Shown: in pieces, positions 33,781 to 43,492 of the stretch
How the letters are laid out: every line of letters starts with the position of its first letter
How positions within the stretch are numbered: position 1 is the first letter of the stretch
Assembly (NCBI RefSeq): GCF_025154075.1
Contig: NZ_JAOAMU010000003.1
Location: forward strand, 335,713-399,712
Direction of reading: 5' to 3'
Length of the DNA: 64,000 bases
From: Chryseobacterium herbae
GTDB taxonomy: Bacteria; Bacteroidota; Bacteroidia; Flavobacteriales; Weeksellaceae
Program-made: the position numbers and the translations under genes
The notes under the pieces: model-generated
What the model was told of the DNA's origin: nothing
The model's database searches: none
The model's input: only the letters and a program-made list of their open reading frames with translations

Positions 33781-33812
33781 TTTGGTGATTTTAAGAAAGT
33801 TTCACATATTTG
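33781..33812 (+). promoter_or_regulatory. promoter of the first SusC/SusD pair
   Basis: TTTG, a 20-base spacer containing GTGATTTTAAGAAAGTTT, and CATATTTG (near TAnnTTTG). The same 18-base core precedes the second SusC gene at 38850, so the two loci share a promoter design. The start codon is 29 bases on. Confidence 0.6.
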
Positions 33813-33841
33813 CAATCATAAAAAAAATAATCAATTTAAAT

Positions 33842-36800
33842 ATGAAGAAATTAACTACAAGTGTTTTAGCGATAGTTCTTACTGCTTCCTTTGGGATGGT
33901 AAGCGCGCAAAATACACCAGGTGATACTTTACAGGTAAATGACATCCGTGAGATTGTTGTTACAGGTGCACTTGGTCTTAAAAAGAGACAGGATGCTGTT
34001 GTTGGTAGTAATAAAGTTATTGACAACAAGGAACTTAACCAGGCAGTAAACCCGAACGCAGCACAGGCACTAACTGGTAAAGTAGCAGGTTTGCAAATTA
34101 ACACCTTGAACACGAATGTTAATAGCACGGCAACAGTAACCATCAGAGGGCCAAGATCTATTTCAGGAAATAACCAAGCATTAGTTGTAATCGATGGAGC
34201 AATATCTACTTTAGCTATTTTTCAACAATTACCACCTGAGGTAGTTGAGAGTGTAAACGTTATTAAGGGCCAGCAAGGTTCTGCACTTTATGGTGAAAAA
34301 GGAAGTAATGGTGTAATTGTAGTTACGACTAAAAAAGGAACTAAATCTGAAAAAATACAATTTACTTTAACATCTTCTATAGATATATCTTCTATTTATA
34401 AAACGCCGATCCGTCAGCAGCTTTACGGACAAGGTTGGACAGGTGAGCCTACAGGTTTCAGTGATGTTGAATACGGTGGTTCAAACTGGGTGCCATTCGA
34501 GAACGGTAGCTGGGGTCCTGCATATAATGATCCTCAGATTGGAGGACAGTTGCTAATCACAGGTCTTCCTCAGGCGGATGGTTCTCTCATTTATACCCCA
34601 TATGCTGCTAGAAAGAATAATACAGACAAATTCTTCAAAAAAGGAGTGTTGCTACAGAATGGTGTTTCCATCAATGTAGGGGGTAGAGATTCTTATTCCT
34701 TCTTATCATTTAACAGAGTGGAAAATGATTTCATGATTGAAGGAGATAAACTGAAAAGAAATACAATATTCTACAAAGGAGGTAAGCAGTTAGGTAAATT
34801 GAGAATTGATGCTACATTTAATTTCATTGACCAAAATATTACACAAACCGGAGGGAATACATTTGCCAACCTTATGCAGACTCCTACCAATGTTGATGTC
34901 AAAAGATATGAAAATAGTGGAATGGATGGTCACTGGACAGCTTTTGCCCGTAGCCCATATTGGATGAGGGATCATTTTAGAAATAATGCCAATGTAACAA
35001 CCTTTAATGGTGTTATATCATTAGGATATGAATTTAGTAAGAATATAAGTTTGACGTATACAGGGAATATGACTACGAGTTCAACCGTAGCAGAAACCTA
35101 CAATGATCAGTATACTAGTAAGGAGGCAAGAGTATTTTCAGGTACAGGAACGCCTTACGACGGACTTTCATATTTAAAATTAGGTGCTGCACCTATTACA
35201 TCGGCTTACAATAAATCGTTAAATAAAATATGGAGATATTACGGTGATTTAATGTTGAATTTTAATTACGATTTAACAGATGATATTAACTTCAAGTTGA
35301 ATTTAGGTAATAACATTCAGGATTCAAAAGAAGACTATACTGAGGTTGGAGGGACTAACCTTCAGATTCCAGGATGGTATAACGTAAGAAATATTGTGAA
35401 TTCTACACCATGGTATAATCTTAATAACGGGAGTGTTAGAAGAAGAAATGTAGCTTGGTTTTCTAACCTTGATTTAGGGTACAAAGATTATCTATTCCTG
35501 AATGCAACCTACAGATTTGAACAGTCATCTGTATTAAGTATTCGTGAAACACCTCTACCGGGAGAAGCTCCAAGACCTTTGAATAATAAAGGATATTCTT
35601 ACTACTCAGCAGGTTTTTCATTTATTCCTACAAAAGCATTTAAGAACTTAACGAATGGTGATGTTCTTACATATGCAAAAGTAAGTGGAGGATTTACTAG
35701 AACCGGTAACTCTATTCTGGACCCTTATGCGGTAGACGAAAGAGGAGTTTTCCCAACAGGATTCCCGTTTGGAAACCTTTCTTCTTATATTGTCAACAGA
35801 ACGCCTGTTGCACAGGATATCAAACCTGAATTTAACAATACATTAGAGGCTAACTTAAGCTTCGGGTTATTTAAAGACAGAATTACTTTTGATGGATCTG
35901 TTTATCAGACAAAAACCGACGGGTTAATTACCAACAGTGGGGTATCAAATACTACAGGGTTAACTACTGTTTTTGATAATGCGGGAGCCATGAGAAACAG
36001 AGGTTTCGAAGTGGAATTAGGATTAACACCATTTAAGTCTAAGGATTTCGAATGGAATTTAAAAGGGTCTTACTCTAAATATAAAGCTGTTGTTACAAGT
36101 TTAGATAACGGAGCTTTAACGGTACCTAGAAACGTTGCAGGATCAGATATACCTGCTGGACTTTACGCTGTTTTAGGTGGAAGTGCCAATACGATTATGG
36201 GTACTGCATACCAGAGAGATCCTGAAGGAAGAATTGTAGTAGATGACCTAGGATTACCTATCGTAAGCAGCCAGTATAAAGTATTAGGGAAATTAGATCC
36301 TGATTATATTTTAGCGTTCAGTACCTCTATCAGAGTGAAAAGCTTTACGATCAGTGCAGTGGCAGATTACAGAACAGGAAACAGCTTCCTTTCTGAAAAC
36401 AAAAATAACATGGCTTATGTAGGAACTCTGGAGAAGCAGGCTGACTTTAACCGTGCTTACGGATATGTTATACCAAACTCTGTACAGAATACAGGTACTG
36501 CGGCAAATCCTATCTATGTTACCAATACAACGACAGTAGGAGATAACCCGACGTATGCAGGTGCTGTGAATTATTTCACAACTAACTATAGAAGTGACAT
36601 TGCAGAAGAGTTTATGGTGGACGGTACAGCATTAAAAGTTAGAGAAATTGCTGTTAGCTATGCTGTTCCAAAATCTGTACTTGCCAATACTTTTGTAAAC
36701 AGTATGAGTATCGGTGTATATGCAAGAAATCCATTTGTAGTGTATGCTAAGGATAACAGAAACTTTGGAGACGGGGAAATGCAGAATACAGCGAGCATCG

Positions 36801-36859
36801 CTGCCAGCCAATATCCTACTTCCAGAAATTTTGGTTTTAATTTTAATGTAACTTTCTAA
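33842..36859 (+). CDS. SusC/RagA-type TonB-dependent outer-membrane transporter (1)
   Basis: A 1005-residue transporter (start MKKLTTSVLAIVL; an upstream start would lie in the promoter). The signal peptide ends at VSAQ. The mature part begins at once with a short acidic segment and the TonB-box/plug start IREIVVTGALGLKKR, so the CarboxypepD_reg domain common in SusC proteins is absent. The plug holds ALTGKVAGLQI, TIRGPRSISGNNQALVVIDGA and LYGEKGSNGVIVVTTKKG. A 22-strand-type barrel follows and ends in FGFNFNVTF. It works with the SusD lipoprotein encoded 10 bases later. No glycosidase or peptidase gene indicates the substrate. Confidence 0.94.
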   Translation: MKKLTTSVLAIVLTASFGMVSAQNTPGDTLQVNDIREIVVTGALGLKKRQDAVVGSNKVIDNKELNQAVNPNAAQALTGKVAGLQINTLNTNVNSTATVTIRGPRSISGNNQALVVIDGAISTLAIFQQLPPEVVESVNVIKGQQGSALYGEKGSNGVIVVTTKKGTKSEKIQFTLTSSIDISSIYKTPIRQQLYGQGWTGEPTGFSDVEYGGSNWVPFENGSWGPAYNDPQIGGQLLITGLPQADGSLIYTPYAARKNNTDKFFKKGVLLQNGVSINVGGRDSYSFLSFNRVENDFMIEGDKLKRNTIFYKGGKQLGKLRIDATFNFIDQNITQTGGNTFANLMQTPTNVDVKRYENSGMDGHWTAFARSPYWMRDHFRNNANVTTFNGVISLGYEFSKNISLTYTGNMTTSSTVAETYNDQYTSKEARVFSGTGTPYDGLSYLKLGAAPITSAYNKSLNKIWRYYGDLMLNFNYDLTDDINFKLNLGNNIQDSKEDYTEVGGTNLQIPGWYNVRNIVNSTPWYNLNNGSVRRRNVAWFSNLDLGYKDYLFLNATYRFEQSSVLSIRETPLPGEAPRPLNNKGYSYYSAGFSFIPTKAFKNLTNGDVLTYAKVSGGFTRTGNSILDPYAVDERGVFPTGFPFGNLSSYIVNRTPVAQDIKPEFNNTLEANLSFGLFKDRITFDGSVYQTKTDGLITNSGVSNTTGLTTVFDNAGAMRNRGFEVELGLTPFKSKDFEWNLKGSYSKYKAVVTSLDNGALTVPRNVAGSDIPAGLYAVLGGSANTIMGTAYQRDPEGRIVVDDLGLPIVSSQYKVLGKLDPDYILAFSTSIRVKSFTISAVADYRTGNSFLSENKNNMAYVGTLEKQADFNRAYGYVIPNSVQNTGTAANPIYVTNTTTVGDNPTYAGAVNYFTTNYRSDIAEEFMVDGTALKVREIAVSYAVPKSVLANTFVNSMSIGVYARNPFVVYAKDNRNFGDGEMQNTASIAASQYPTSRNFGFNFNVTF

Positions 36860-36869
36860 AATTCTAAAA

Positions 36870-38486
36870 ATGAATAAATTTAAATATATAATTTCGTCAC
36901 TTATTGTGGCGGGTTCATTAACATCTTGTAATGATTATCTGGATATTAATGAAACTCCAAATGATGTCAAAGTGGAGAATGTTACTCCCGATTTGATATT
37001 TCCTGGAGCGGTTGCACAGTCTTATCGTATACAAGGAACTGATATGATGGAGTTTGGGAATTTAATGATGAACTCTTGGGCTGGTGATGTGTACCATTAT
37101 GGAGGACTTTACTCAAATGAATTTTCTCTATCTGCCGTAAATAGCCAGTTTTATGACGGAATTTGGAATGATATCTATAGAAATGTTAACAATTTTGTAG
37201 TTATCGAAAACTATCCGAATGCAGATCATAAGCAAGATAAGTATGTAGCAATGTCTAAGATTATGAAAGCTTACTATATGCAGTACATCGTTGACCTTTA
37301 CGGAGATGCACCATATAGCGAAGCATTTAAAGGACAGCTTAATATGGCTCCAAAATATGATAATGATTCAGATGTGTATAAGTCACTTATTTCAACTCTG
37401 GATGATGCAGTGGCTATCATCAATTTAAATAATTCAAGTGCATTAGCTCCCGGAACTAAAGATATTGTCTTTGCAGGGGATATGGCCAAGTGGCGAGCTT
37501 TTGCCTATACAGTTAAGCTTAGATATCTTATTAGAATGTCAAAAGTTACAGGTGATCTTGCTGTCTATCGTGATGCTCAGCTTGCTGCGTTAAGTGCTGC
37601 AAGTGGTATGGGGACAGGGTTAATCACTACAGATGTTGTTGAAAACCCTGGATATGGGGCTTCTACAAATGATAAAATGAATCCTTTCTTCCGTACTTAT
37701 TATTATGATTCAGCCGGTAATGAGGTGACAAATCATATTGTGGTTACATCTTCAGAACATATAGCGATTGCTTTAAATGGAAACAACCTGAATAATACGA
37801 CTCCACAGTATCAGAAGTTTAATGGGGTTAAAGATCCTCGTAGATTTAGATTGTTTACGAGTGTAACTTATAATACGGAAGATCAGGTAAAAGGTGTTAG
37901 GCAAGGAGCTACTTCAGGCCAGCCGGGTGCTCCAACAGATAATCAGGAGGTTTCTAAATTAGGAGATGGAATTGTTTTAGGTAGTTCTACCGGATCATTA
38001 CTTGCAGTGGGTAGTGCTAGAAGTGGAGTGCTTATGTCATTGGCTGAAGGAAAGCTGTTATTAGCTGAAGCTTCTCTGAAATATCCTTCATTGTTTACTG
38101 GTGGACAGACTGCTTTCAATGCTGCTATTACAGGTTCGGGTGTATGGCTTGGTGTTCCGGCAGCAAATACTACTGCTTATCTTACTGCTATTGCTACTAG
38201 ACCTGGTTTAGGTTGGGTAGGAACTGATGCTCAGAAAATGGAAGCTATTATGACGCAGAAATGGTTGGCGCTTACCAATATAAGCCCTACTGAGATGTAC
38301 ATCGAGTATAACAGAACTGAGCTTCCTTATAACCCGGTTGCTGTAAATGCTGTAAAAACCAGAAGACCATACAGATTGGTTTATCCTACTTCTGAATATG
38401 CTACGAATTCAGCAAACGTACCAAACATTGGAAGTGATGTTGTATTTGCTAAAAACCAATACACTCCTTTCTGGAACCAAAATTAA
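36870..38486 (+). CDS. SusD/RagB-like lipoprotein (SusD-like_2) (1)
   Basis: A 538-residue surface lipoprotein. The signal peptide ends in LTSC with Cys20 as the lipidation site, followed by NDYLDINETPNDVKV. Helical SusD repeats follow, including MKAYYMQYIVDLYGDAPYSEAF and MAKWRAFAYTVKLRYLIRMSK. The C-terminus has RRPYRLVYPTSEYATNSANV. It forms a lid on the SusC barrel and binds substrate. It is 10 bases downstream of SusC and followed by a strong terminator. Confidence 0.94.
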   Translation: MNKFKYIISSLIVAGSLTSCNDYLDINETPNDVKVENVTPDLIFPGAVAQSYRIQGTDMMEFGNLMMNSWAGDVYHYGGLYSNEFSLSAVNSQFYDGIWNDIYRNVNNFVVIENYPNADHKQDKYVAMSKIMKAYYMQYIVDLYGDAPYSEAFKGQLNMAPKYDNDSDVYKSLISTLDDAVAIINLNNSSALAPGTKDIVFAGDMAKWRAFAYTVKLRYLIRMSKVTGDLAVYRDAQLAALSAASGMGTGLITTDVVENPGYGASTNDKMNPFFRTYYYDSAGNEVTNHIVVTSSEHIAIALNGNNLNNTTPQYQKFNGVKDPRRFRLFTSVTYNTEDQVKGVRQGATSGQPGAPTDNQEVSKLGDGIVLGSSTGSLLAVGSARSGVLMSLAEGKLLLAEASLKYPSLFTGGQTAFNAAITGSGVWLGVPAANTTAYLTAIATRPGLGWVGTDAQKMEAIMTQKWLALTNISPTEMYIEYNRTELPYNPVAVNAVKTRRPYRLVYPTSEYATNSANVPNIGSDVVFAKNQYTPFWNQN

Positions 38487-38513
38487 TTCGACAAGTTTTA
38501 ATATATTTTTATT

Positions 38514-38537
38514 ACCGCCTTCGGGCGGTTTTTTTGT
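38514..38537 (+). terminator. terminator of the first SusC/SusD pair
   Basis: ACCGCC-TTCG-GGCGGT followed by TTTTTTT. The same hairpin follows the second pair at 43393. Confidence 0.9.
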
Positions 38538-38845
38538 TTTATGACTTCAGTGCTCGCGTTTTAAGATGAAAAAATATATTATGCATAGCATTGTTTTACG
38601 AAAGCTGAGAATTGATATTTGTCATTTTAGTGTGATTAATTGTTTTGATAATCAGGGTGTTATTCGGTTTTTGTTGATATTTTATATAGAAAATATCAAT
38701 TGAAAAAATGTTGTTGTTTTCTGAAAGAAAATATTGTTAAAATGTTATGTTTTTGTTAATTGATTTGATTTTAACTTAATTTAGCAATTTTTATGATATA
38801 AATTTTGAAAAATTATGAATATTTGATATTTTTTTTAGATTTTGT
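38538..38845. other. AT-rich spacer between the two Sus pairs
   Basis: About 300 bases with no ORF. It is AT-rich, with repeated TTTTGTT and AAAATATT-like stretches, as before the first pair. I see no defined regulatory site other than the promoter that follows. Confidence 0.5.
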
Positions 38846-38876
38846 TTTGTGATTTTAAGAAAGTTTTACAAATTTG
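38846..38876 (+). promoter_or_regulatory. promoter of the second SusC/SusD pair
   Basis: TTTG, a 19-base spacer with GTGATTTTAAGAAAGTTT and CAAATTTG. It is almost the same as the promoter at 33781. The start codon is 25 bases on. Confidence 0.6.
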
Positions 38877-38901
38877 TACAGTCACAAAATTAAAATTTGA
38901 T

Positions 38902-41900
38902 ATGAAGAAACTAACAACAAGTCTGCTTGTTTTGGTATTGTCTTCATCTGTTGCTATTGCCAATGCCCAACAGAAGAATGATACTGTAAAAACAAAAGAA
39001 ATTGAAGGGGTGGTAGTAACCGCTCTCGGAATTAAAAGAGAGAAGAGATCTCTCGGTTATGCAACCCAGGAAGTAAAGGGTGATGCTGTTAATAAAAATC
39101 CTACAACCAACTTCTTAAATAACTTATCCGGTAAAGTAGCTGGATTAGAAATTAAACAAAGTACCAACTTTGGGGGATCTATTAATGTTGTTACTAGAGG
39201 ATACAAATCGCTATTAGGTGATAACCAGGCCCTTTTTGTGGTAGATGGAATTCCTATTTTGAATAAGAATATCAACACGACTAATCAGAATACCGGTGGT
39301 GGTGGTTATGACTACGGTAGTTCAGTATCAGATATAAACCCTAATGACATCGAGACAATTAACGTTCTTAAAGGAGCTGCAGCAACTGCCCTTTACGGAT
39401 CAAGAGCCCAGAACGGTGTTATCATTATTACAACAAAAAGAGGAAAGAAAAATAAAGAAGGGATCGGAATGGAATTTTCGAGTTCCATCACAATGTCAAC
39501 TGTAGACAAATCCACTTTTCCTAAGTATCAGACCCAATATGGGCAAGGATACAGAGGTACAAGTTTTGATGGCGATCAGGATGGTAGTCCTATTGTTGGC
39601 TTTGGAAATGATGCTTCTTATGGCTCTCCTTATGATGGATCAATGGTGTGGCAATATGGTGCATTTACGCCGGGATCAACAACTGAAGGGCAAAGAACAC
39701 CATGGCAAGCAGCAAAGAATGGGCCTATAAAGTTTTTTAATACAGGAGCGACCTATGTAAACAGTTTAGCTTTTAGTGGAGGTAACGAAACTGCAACTTA
39801 CCGATTAAGCTATACCAATACCAACGCCTCTGATATTATGCCTAATAGTTCACTAATGAAAAATAATTTTAGTGGGAATGCTTCTTATAAATTAACAGAT
39901 AAATTAACGGCCAATTTCTATGCCAATTATATTACTCAAAAGACCAAAGGACGTAACAGTACAGGGTACAATGATAATATAATGACTAATTTCAGACAGT
40001 GGTGGGCAACGAACGTTGACATTAAGGATCTGCAGTATTTATATGATAAATATAGAAAGAATTATACCTGGAATATAAATGCAGCTGATGATTTGGCGCC
40101 TGCATTCTGGGATAACCCATATTTCCAGAGATATGAAAATTATCAAAATGACTCCCGAGATAGATTTGCCGGAAACTTCAGTTTAAATTATGATGTAAGT
40201 AAAGAGTTTAATCTATTGTTCAGAATGGGAACAGATGGATATACGATGACTACAGAAGACAGAAAAGCTGTTGGATCCTATATTGGAAATGATTTTGGAT
40301 TAAACGGTACAGTTGATCAGCCTTCAGGTTACGCAATGAGTAATTATAAATTTAATGAAACCAATTATGACCTTATTGCAACATATAAAAAGGACATAAC
40401 TGATGATTTTAATGTCAGTGCATTAATAGGAGGAAATGTTAACGTACAGAAGGCTTTCTCAAATCAGCAGTCTACATCCGGGGGATTGTATACTCCTGGA
40501 ATCTATACTATCGCTAATTCAAGGTCTAATCCTGTGAGACCTTTGATTTCTGATGTTTCAAAATACGTTTATGGAGCTTTTGCTCAGGTATCATTAGGGT
40601 ATAAAAACACCTATTACTTAGAGGGAACTTTTAGAAGAGATCAATCTACCGCATTGCCGGAGAATGATGCTGTTTATTGGTATCCTTCACTGTCTGCAAG
40701 TGTTGTGTTCTCGAATTTAGTAAAGGCCAGCTGGCTGAACTTCGGAAAAGTACGAGCTGCCTATGCTGAAGTAGGATCGGATACTAATGCAGACCAATTA
40801 CTGAACAGATATTTTGCACAGCCATCTTATGGAGATGTTCCGGTGTATGCTTACAATGCAGTACTGAGAAACTTTGAACTTAGATCTCAGGGACTTAAAA
40901 ATGTGGAAGTCGGTATAGAGGCAAAGTTGTTTAATAACCGTGTAGGTTTTGATGTTTCCTGGTTCCAGAATAAAGCATTTGACCAAATCTTAGCATTGCC
41001 GGTTTCTTTTGCTACAGGGGCAGCTGCTAAAACTCAGAATGCCGGTGAGCTGACAACGAAAGGGTTTGAAGTAGCTCTTAGCGTAACGCCTATTAAAACC
41101 ACTAATTTCTCTTGGGACCTTAATTTAAACTGGTCTAATCCTTGGACTAAAGTTACAGCACTTAGCCCTGGTATTGAGAATATATCAATCGGTAGACTTC
41201 AAGGTGGAGCAAGTGTGAATGCTCCTTTAAATGGAGATTATGGTTCAATCTGGACCTCGGATTACGTATATGACTCTAATGGTCAGAAAATCGTAGGAGC
41301 TAACGGAGCTTATCTGGTAACAGATAAAGCAGTATTCAATCAGGGAAGTTTCCAGGCCAGATGGAGTGCAGGACTAAATAATACAATAAACTACAAAAAC
41401 CTATCATTAAACTTCTTAATTGACTGGAGACAAGGTGGAAATGTATATTCACTAGACCAGTTCTATGGTTATGGAACCGGTATTTATCCTGACTCAGTAG
41501 GAATGAATGATTTAGGTAATCCGATAAGAAATACATTAGCTACCGGCGGTGGGATCATTCTACCAGGTGTAATGGCTGACCCAAATAATCCGGGACAATT
41601 TATTACAAACACAACCAGATTAGACAAATCAAGATCCAGCCAGGTTTTAGGAACAGACCTTCCGGGAGCTGCCTATATTTATGATGCAAGTTTTGTAAAG
41701 CTTAGAGAGGTAGCCATAACCTATAAATTTGATAAAGATTTCTTTAATTCTAAATTTATACAGGGAATGTCTATGAGCTTAATCGGTAATAACCTTTGGA
41801 TCATTCATAAAAACCTTCCTTATTCAGATCCTGAAGCAGGTCTTTCAGCGGGAAATATTCAAGGGTACCAATCTGGTCCGCTTCCGACTACAAGAAACAT

Positions 41901-41928
41901 ATCGTTTAACGTGAAAATTAATTTTTAA
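38902..41928 (+). CDS. SusC/RagA-type TonB-dependent outer-membrane transporter (2)
   Basis: A 1008-residue transporter starting MKKLTTSLLVLVLSSSVA with signal cleavage after ANAQ. As in the first copy, the plug starts right away with EIEGVVVTALGIKREKR and lacks the CarboxypepD_reg domain. Plug motifs NLSGKVAGLEI, VTRGYKSLLGDNQALFVVDGIPI and LYGSRAQNGVIIITTKRG are present. The barrel ends in RNISFNVKINF. Its N-terminal signal is close to that of the first copy, but the body is clearly different, so the substrates probably differ. It pairs with the SusD gene 6 bases downstream. Confidence 0.94.
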   Translation: MKKLTTSLLVLVLSSSVAIANAQQKNDTVKTKEIEGVVVTALGIKREKRSLGYATQEVKGDAVNKNPTTNFLNNLSGKVAGLEIKQSTNFGGSINVVTRGYKSLLGDNQALFVVDGIPILNKNINTTNQNTGGGGYDYGSSVSDINPNDIETINVLKGAAATALYGSRAQNGVIIITTKRGKKNKEGIGMEFSSSITMSTVDKSTFPKYQTQYGQGYRGTSFDGDQDGSPIVGFGNDASYGSPYDGSMVWQYGAFTPGSTTEGQRTPWQAAKNGPIKFFNTGATYVNSLAFSGGNETATYRLSYTNTNASDIMPNSSLMKNNFSGNASYKLTDKLTANFYANYITQKTKGRNSTGYNDNIMTNFRQWWATNVDIKDLQYLYDKYRKNYTWNINAADDLAPAFWDNPYFQRYENYQNDSRDRFAGNFSLNYDVSKEFNLLFRMGTDGYTMTTEDRKAVGSYIGNDFGLNGTVDQPSGYAMSNYKFNETNYDLIATYKKDITDDFNVSALIGGNVNVQKAFSNQQSTSGGLYTPGIYTIANSRSNPVRPLISDVSKYVYGAFAQVSLGYKNTYYLEGTFRRDQSTALPENDAVYWYPSLSASVVFSNLVKASWLNFGKVRAAYAEVGSDTNADQLLNRYFAQPSYGDVPVYAYNAVLRNFELRSQGLKNVEVGIEAKLFNNRVGFDVSWFQNKAFDQILALPVSFATGAAAKTQNAGELTTKGFEVALSVTPIKTTNFSWDLNLNWSNPWTKVTALSPGIENISIGRLQGGASVNAPLNGDYGSIWTSDYVYDSNGQKIVGANGAYLVTDKAVFNQGSFQARWSAGLNNTINYKNLSLNFLIDWRQGGNVYSLDQFYGYGTGIYPDSVGMNDLGNPIRNTLATGGGIILPGVMADPNNPGQFITNTTRLDKSRSSQVLGTDLPGAAYIYDASFVKLREVAITYKFDKDFFNSKFIQGMSMSLIGNNLWIIHKNLPYSDPEAGLSAGNIQGYQSGPLPTTRNISFNVKINF

Positions 41929-41934
41929 GAAAAT

Positions 41935-43368
41935 ATGAAAAAATATATAGTAACATCGTTAGTCGCTATGTTGTTCGTAGGATGTTCGACAAGTGATGAT
42001 GTAAACATAGATCCGCATGCATCGTATAATACAACTCCCGAGGGATTAATTACATTTGCCCAGAAAGAATTAAGTGATTATATGACAACGCCTAGTGTTA
42101 ATGAAAACAATTTTAGGCTGACCATGCAATACTGGCAAGAGACTATTTATGTAAATGAAAGTAATTACGATTTTACAAATAGAAATGTATCTAATAATGT
42201 CTGGACTGATACCTATGTAAATACATTAAAGAATTTAGATCAGGCAAGAAGAATTATCAATGCATATGTTCCTACTTTTCAGGAAACTGCAACCTGGCCT
42301 GGTATCAAGAAAAATCAATTAGCAATGATTGATATAATGCAGGTGTATACATTCCAGGTTTTGGTAGATACTTATGGAGATATTCCATACACACAAGCTT
42401 TGGATATAGAGTCTTATCCGCTTCCTAAATATGATAAAGCAGCTGATGTTTATGCATCACTTATTTCAAGATTAAATACTGATATAAATAACTTATCTGC
42501 AGCTTCAGACTCTTTTGGAAACGGCGATGTGTTTTATAAAGGAGATATTGGGCAATGGAAAAAATTTGGTAATTCACTACTGCTTAAATTAGGAATAGCT
42601 TTGGCAGATGTTAATCCAAGTTTAGCCCAGACTAGTGTAAATCAGGCAATCGCTGGTGGCGTAATGTCTTCTCCAGATGATGATTGTATATTTAAGTATT
42701 TGAATTCTTCACCTAATGAAAATCCTGTCTATCAGGAAGTGACTTCCAGAAATGATTTTATTGCTGGAAAAACATTAGTTGATTACATGAAAAATACAGC
42801 TGATACAAGAATTAGTGTTTATTACAGAGGACCAATCGGTGGTCAATATATTGGGCAAGTGATTGGTGCTCCCGGAGCTTTCGCTAGCTTTTCAAAACCT
42901 GGAGCTTTCACCAGAGAACCTACTACATCTGGAACACTTCTAAGTTCCACGGAAGTGAAATTTTATCTTGCTGAAGCATCTGCAAGATGGGGAATTGGAG
43001 GGGCTCCTGCTACTTTATACAATAATGCAGTTACCTCTTCTTTTACCGACTGGGGAAAAGCTTCAGATGCTGCCGCTTACTTAGTAGCCCATCCATATGA
43101 TCCGTCAAATTGGAAAAAATCAATCGGAGAGCAGGCTTGGGTAGCAATGTATAATCAAGCTATAACTTCCTGGAATTTTTACAGAAGGTTAGATTACCCT
43201 CAATTAGTTGCTCCTGTTACTGCGATTCCTAATGCCGGTGGGAAAGTTCCGGTAAGACTTCAGTATCCTCCTGCAGAAGCTACAACTAACGGTACTAATA
43301 GTTCTGCGGCAAGTGCTGCAATCGGCGGTGATAAACTGACCACAAAAATATTCTGGGATATCAACTAA
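41935..43368 (+). CDS. SusD/RagB-like lipoprotein (SusD-like_2) (2)
   Basis: A 477-residue surface lipoprotein. Its signal peptide MKKYIVTSLVAMLFVGCST gives Cys17 as the lipidation site, followed by DDVNIDPHASYNTTPEG. It has helical SusD features (IMQVYTFQVLVDTYGDIPYTQAL, IGQWKKFGNSLLLKLGIAL) and a C-terminal RRLDYPQLVAP and VRLQYPPAEATTN. It is the substrate-binding lid for the second SusC. It is somewhat shorter than the first SusD. A terminator of the same sequence as that of the first pair follows. Confidence 0.94.
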   Translation: MKKYIVTSLVAMLFVGCSTSDDVNIDPHASYNTTPEGLITFAQKELSDYMTTPSVNENNFRLTMQYWQETIYVNESNYDFTNRNVSNNVWTDTYVNTLKNLDQARRIINAYVPTFQETATWPGIKKNQLAMIDIMQVYTFQVLVDTYGDIPYTQALDIESYPLPKYDKAADVYASLISRLNTDINNLSAASDSFGNGDVFYKGDIGQWKKFGNSLLLKLGIALADVNPSLAQTSVNQAIAGGVMSSPDDDCIFKYLNSSPNENPVYQEVTSRNDFIAGKTLVDYMKNTADTRISVYYRGPIGGQYIGQVIGAPGAFASFSKPGAFTREPTTSGTLLSSTEVKFYLAEASARWGIGGAPATLYNNAVTSSFTDWGKASDAAAYLVAHPYDPSNWKKSIGEQAWVAMYNQAITSWNFYRRLDYPQLVAPVTAIPNAGGKVPVRLQYPPAEATTNGTNSSAASAAIGGDKLTTKIFWDIN

Positions 43369-43392
43369 AAAATAGTTATTCATATTCAAATA

Positions 43393-43416
43393 ACCGCCTT
43401 CGGGCGGTTTTTTTAT
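43393..43416 (+). terminator. terminator of the second SusC/SusD pair
   Basis: ACCGCC-TTCG-GGCGGT followed by TTTTTTT, the same as at 38514. Confidence 0.9.
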
Positions 43417-43421
43417 TTCCG

Positions 43422-43429
43422 TATATTTG
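43422..43429 (+). promoter_or_regulatory. -7 box of argS
   Basis: TATATTTG, a perfect TAnnTTTG, lies 63 bases before argS and immediately after the SusD terminator. The -33 element overlaps the terminator and is poor. Confidence 0.4.
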
Positions 43430-43492
43430 TACTTTAAAATTTTGAGAAGAAAAGACTATTTTCCATAGTCTTTAAAAAAGCAATAGATACAC

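Noticed and set aside
33842..41928. Recent tandem duplication of the Sus pair
   Set aside because: Promoters, signal peptides and terminators are alike, but the SusC and SusD bodies differ too much to be a recent copy.
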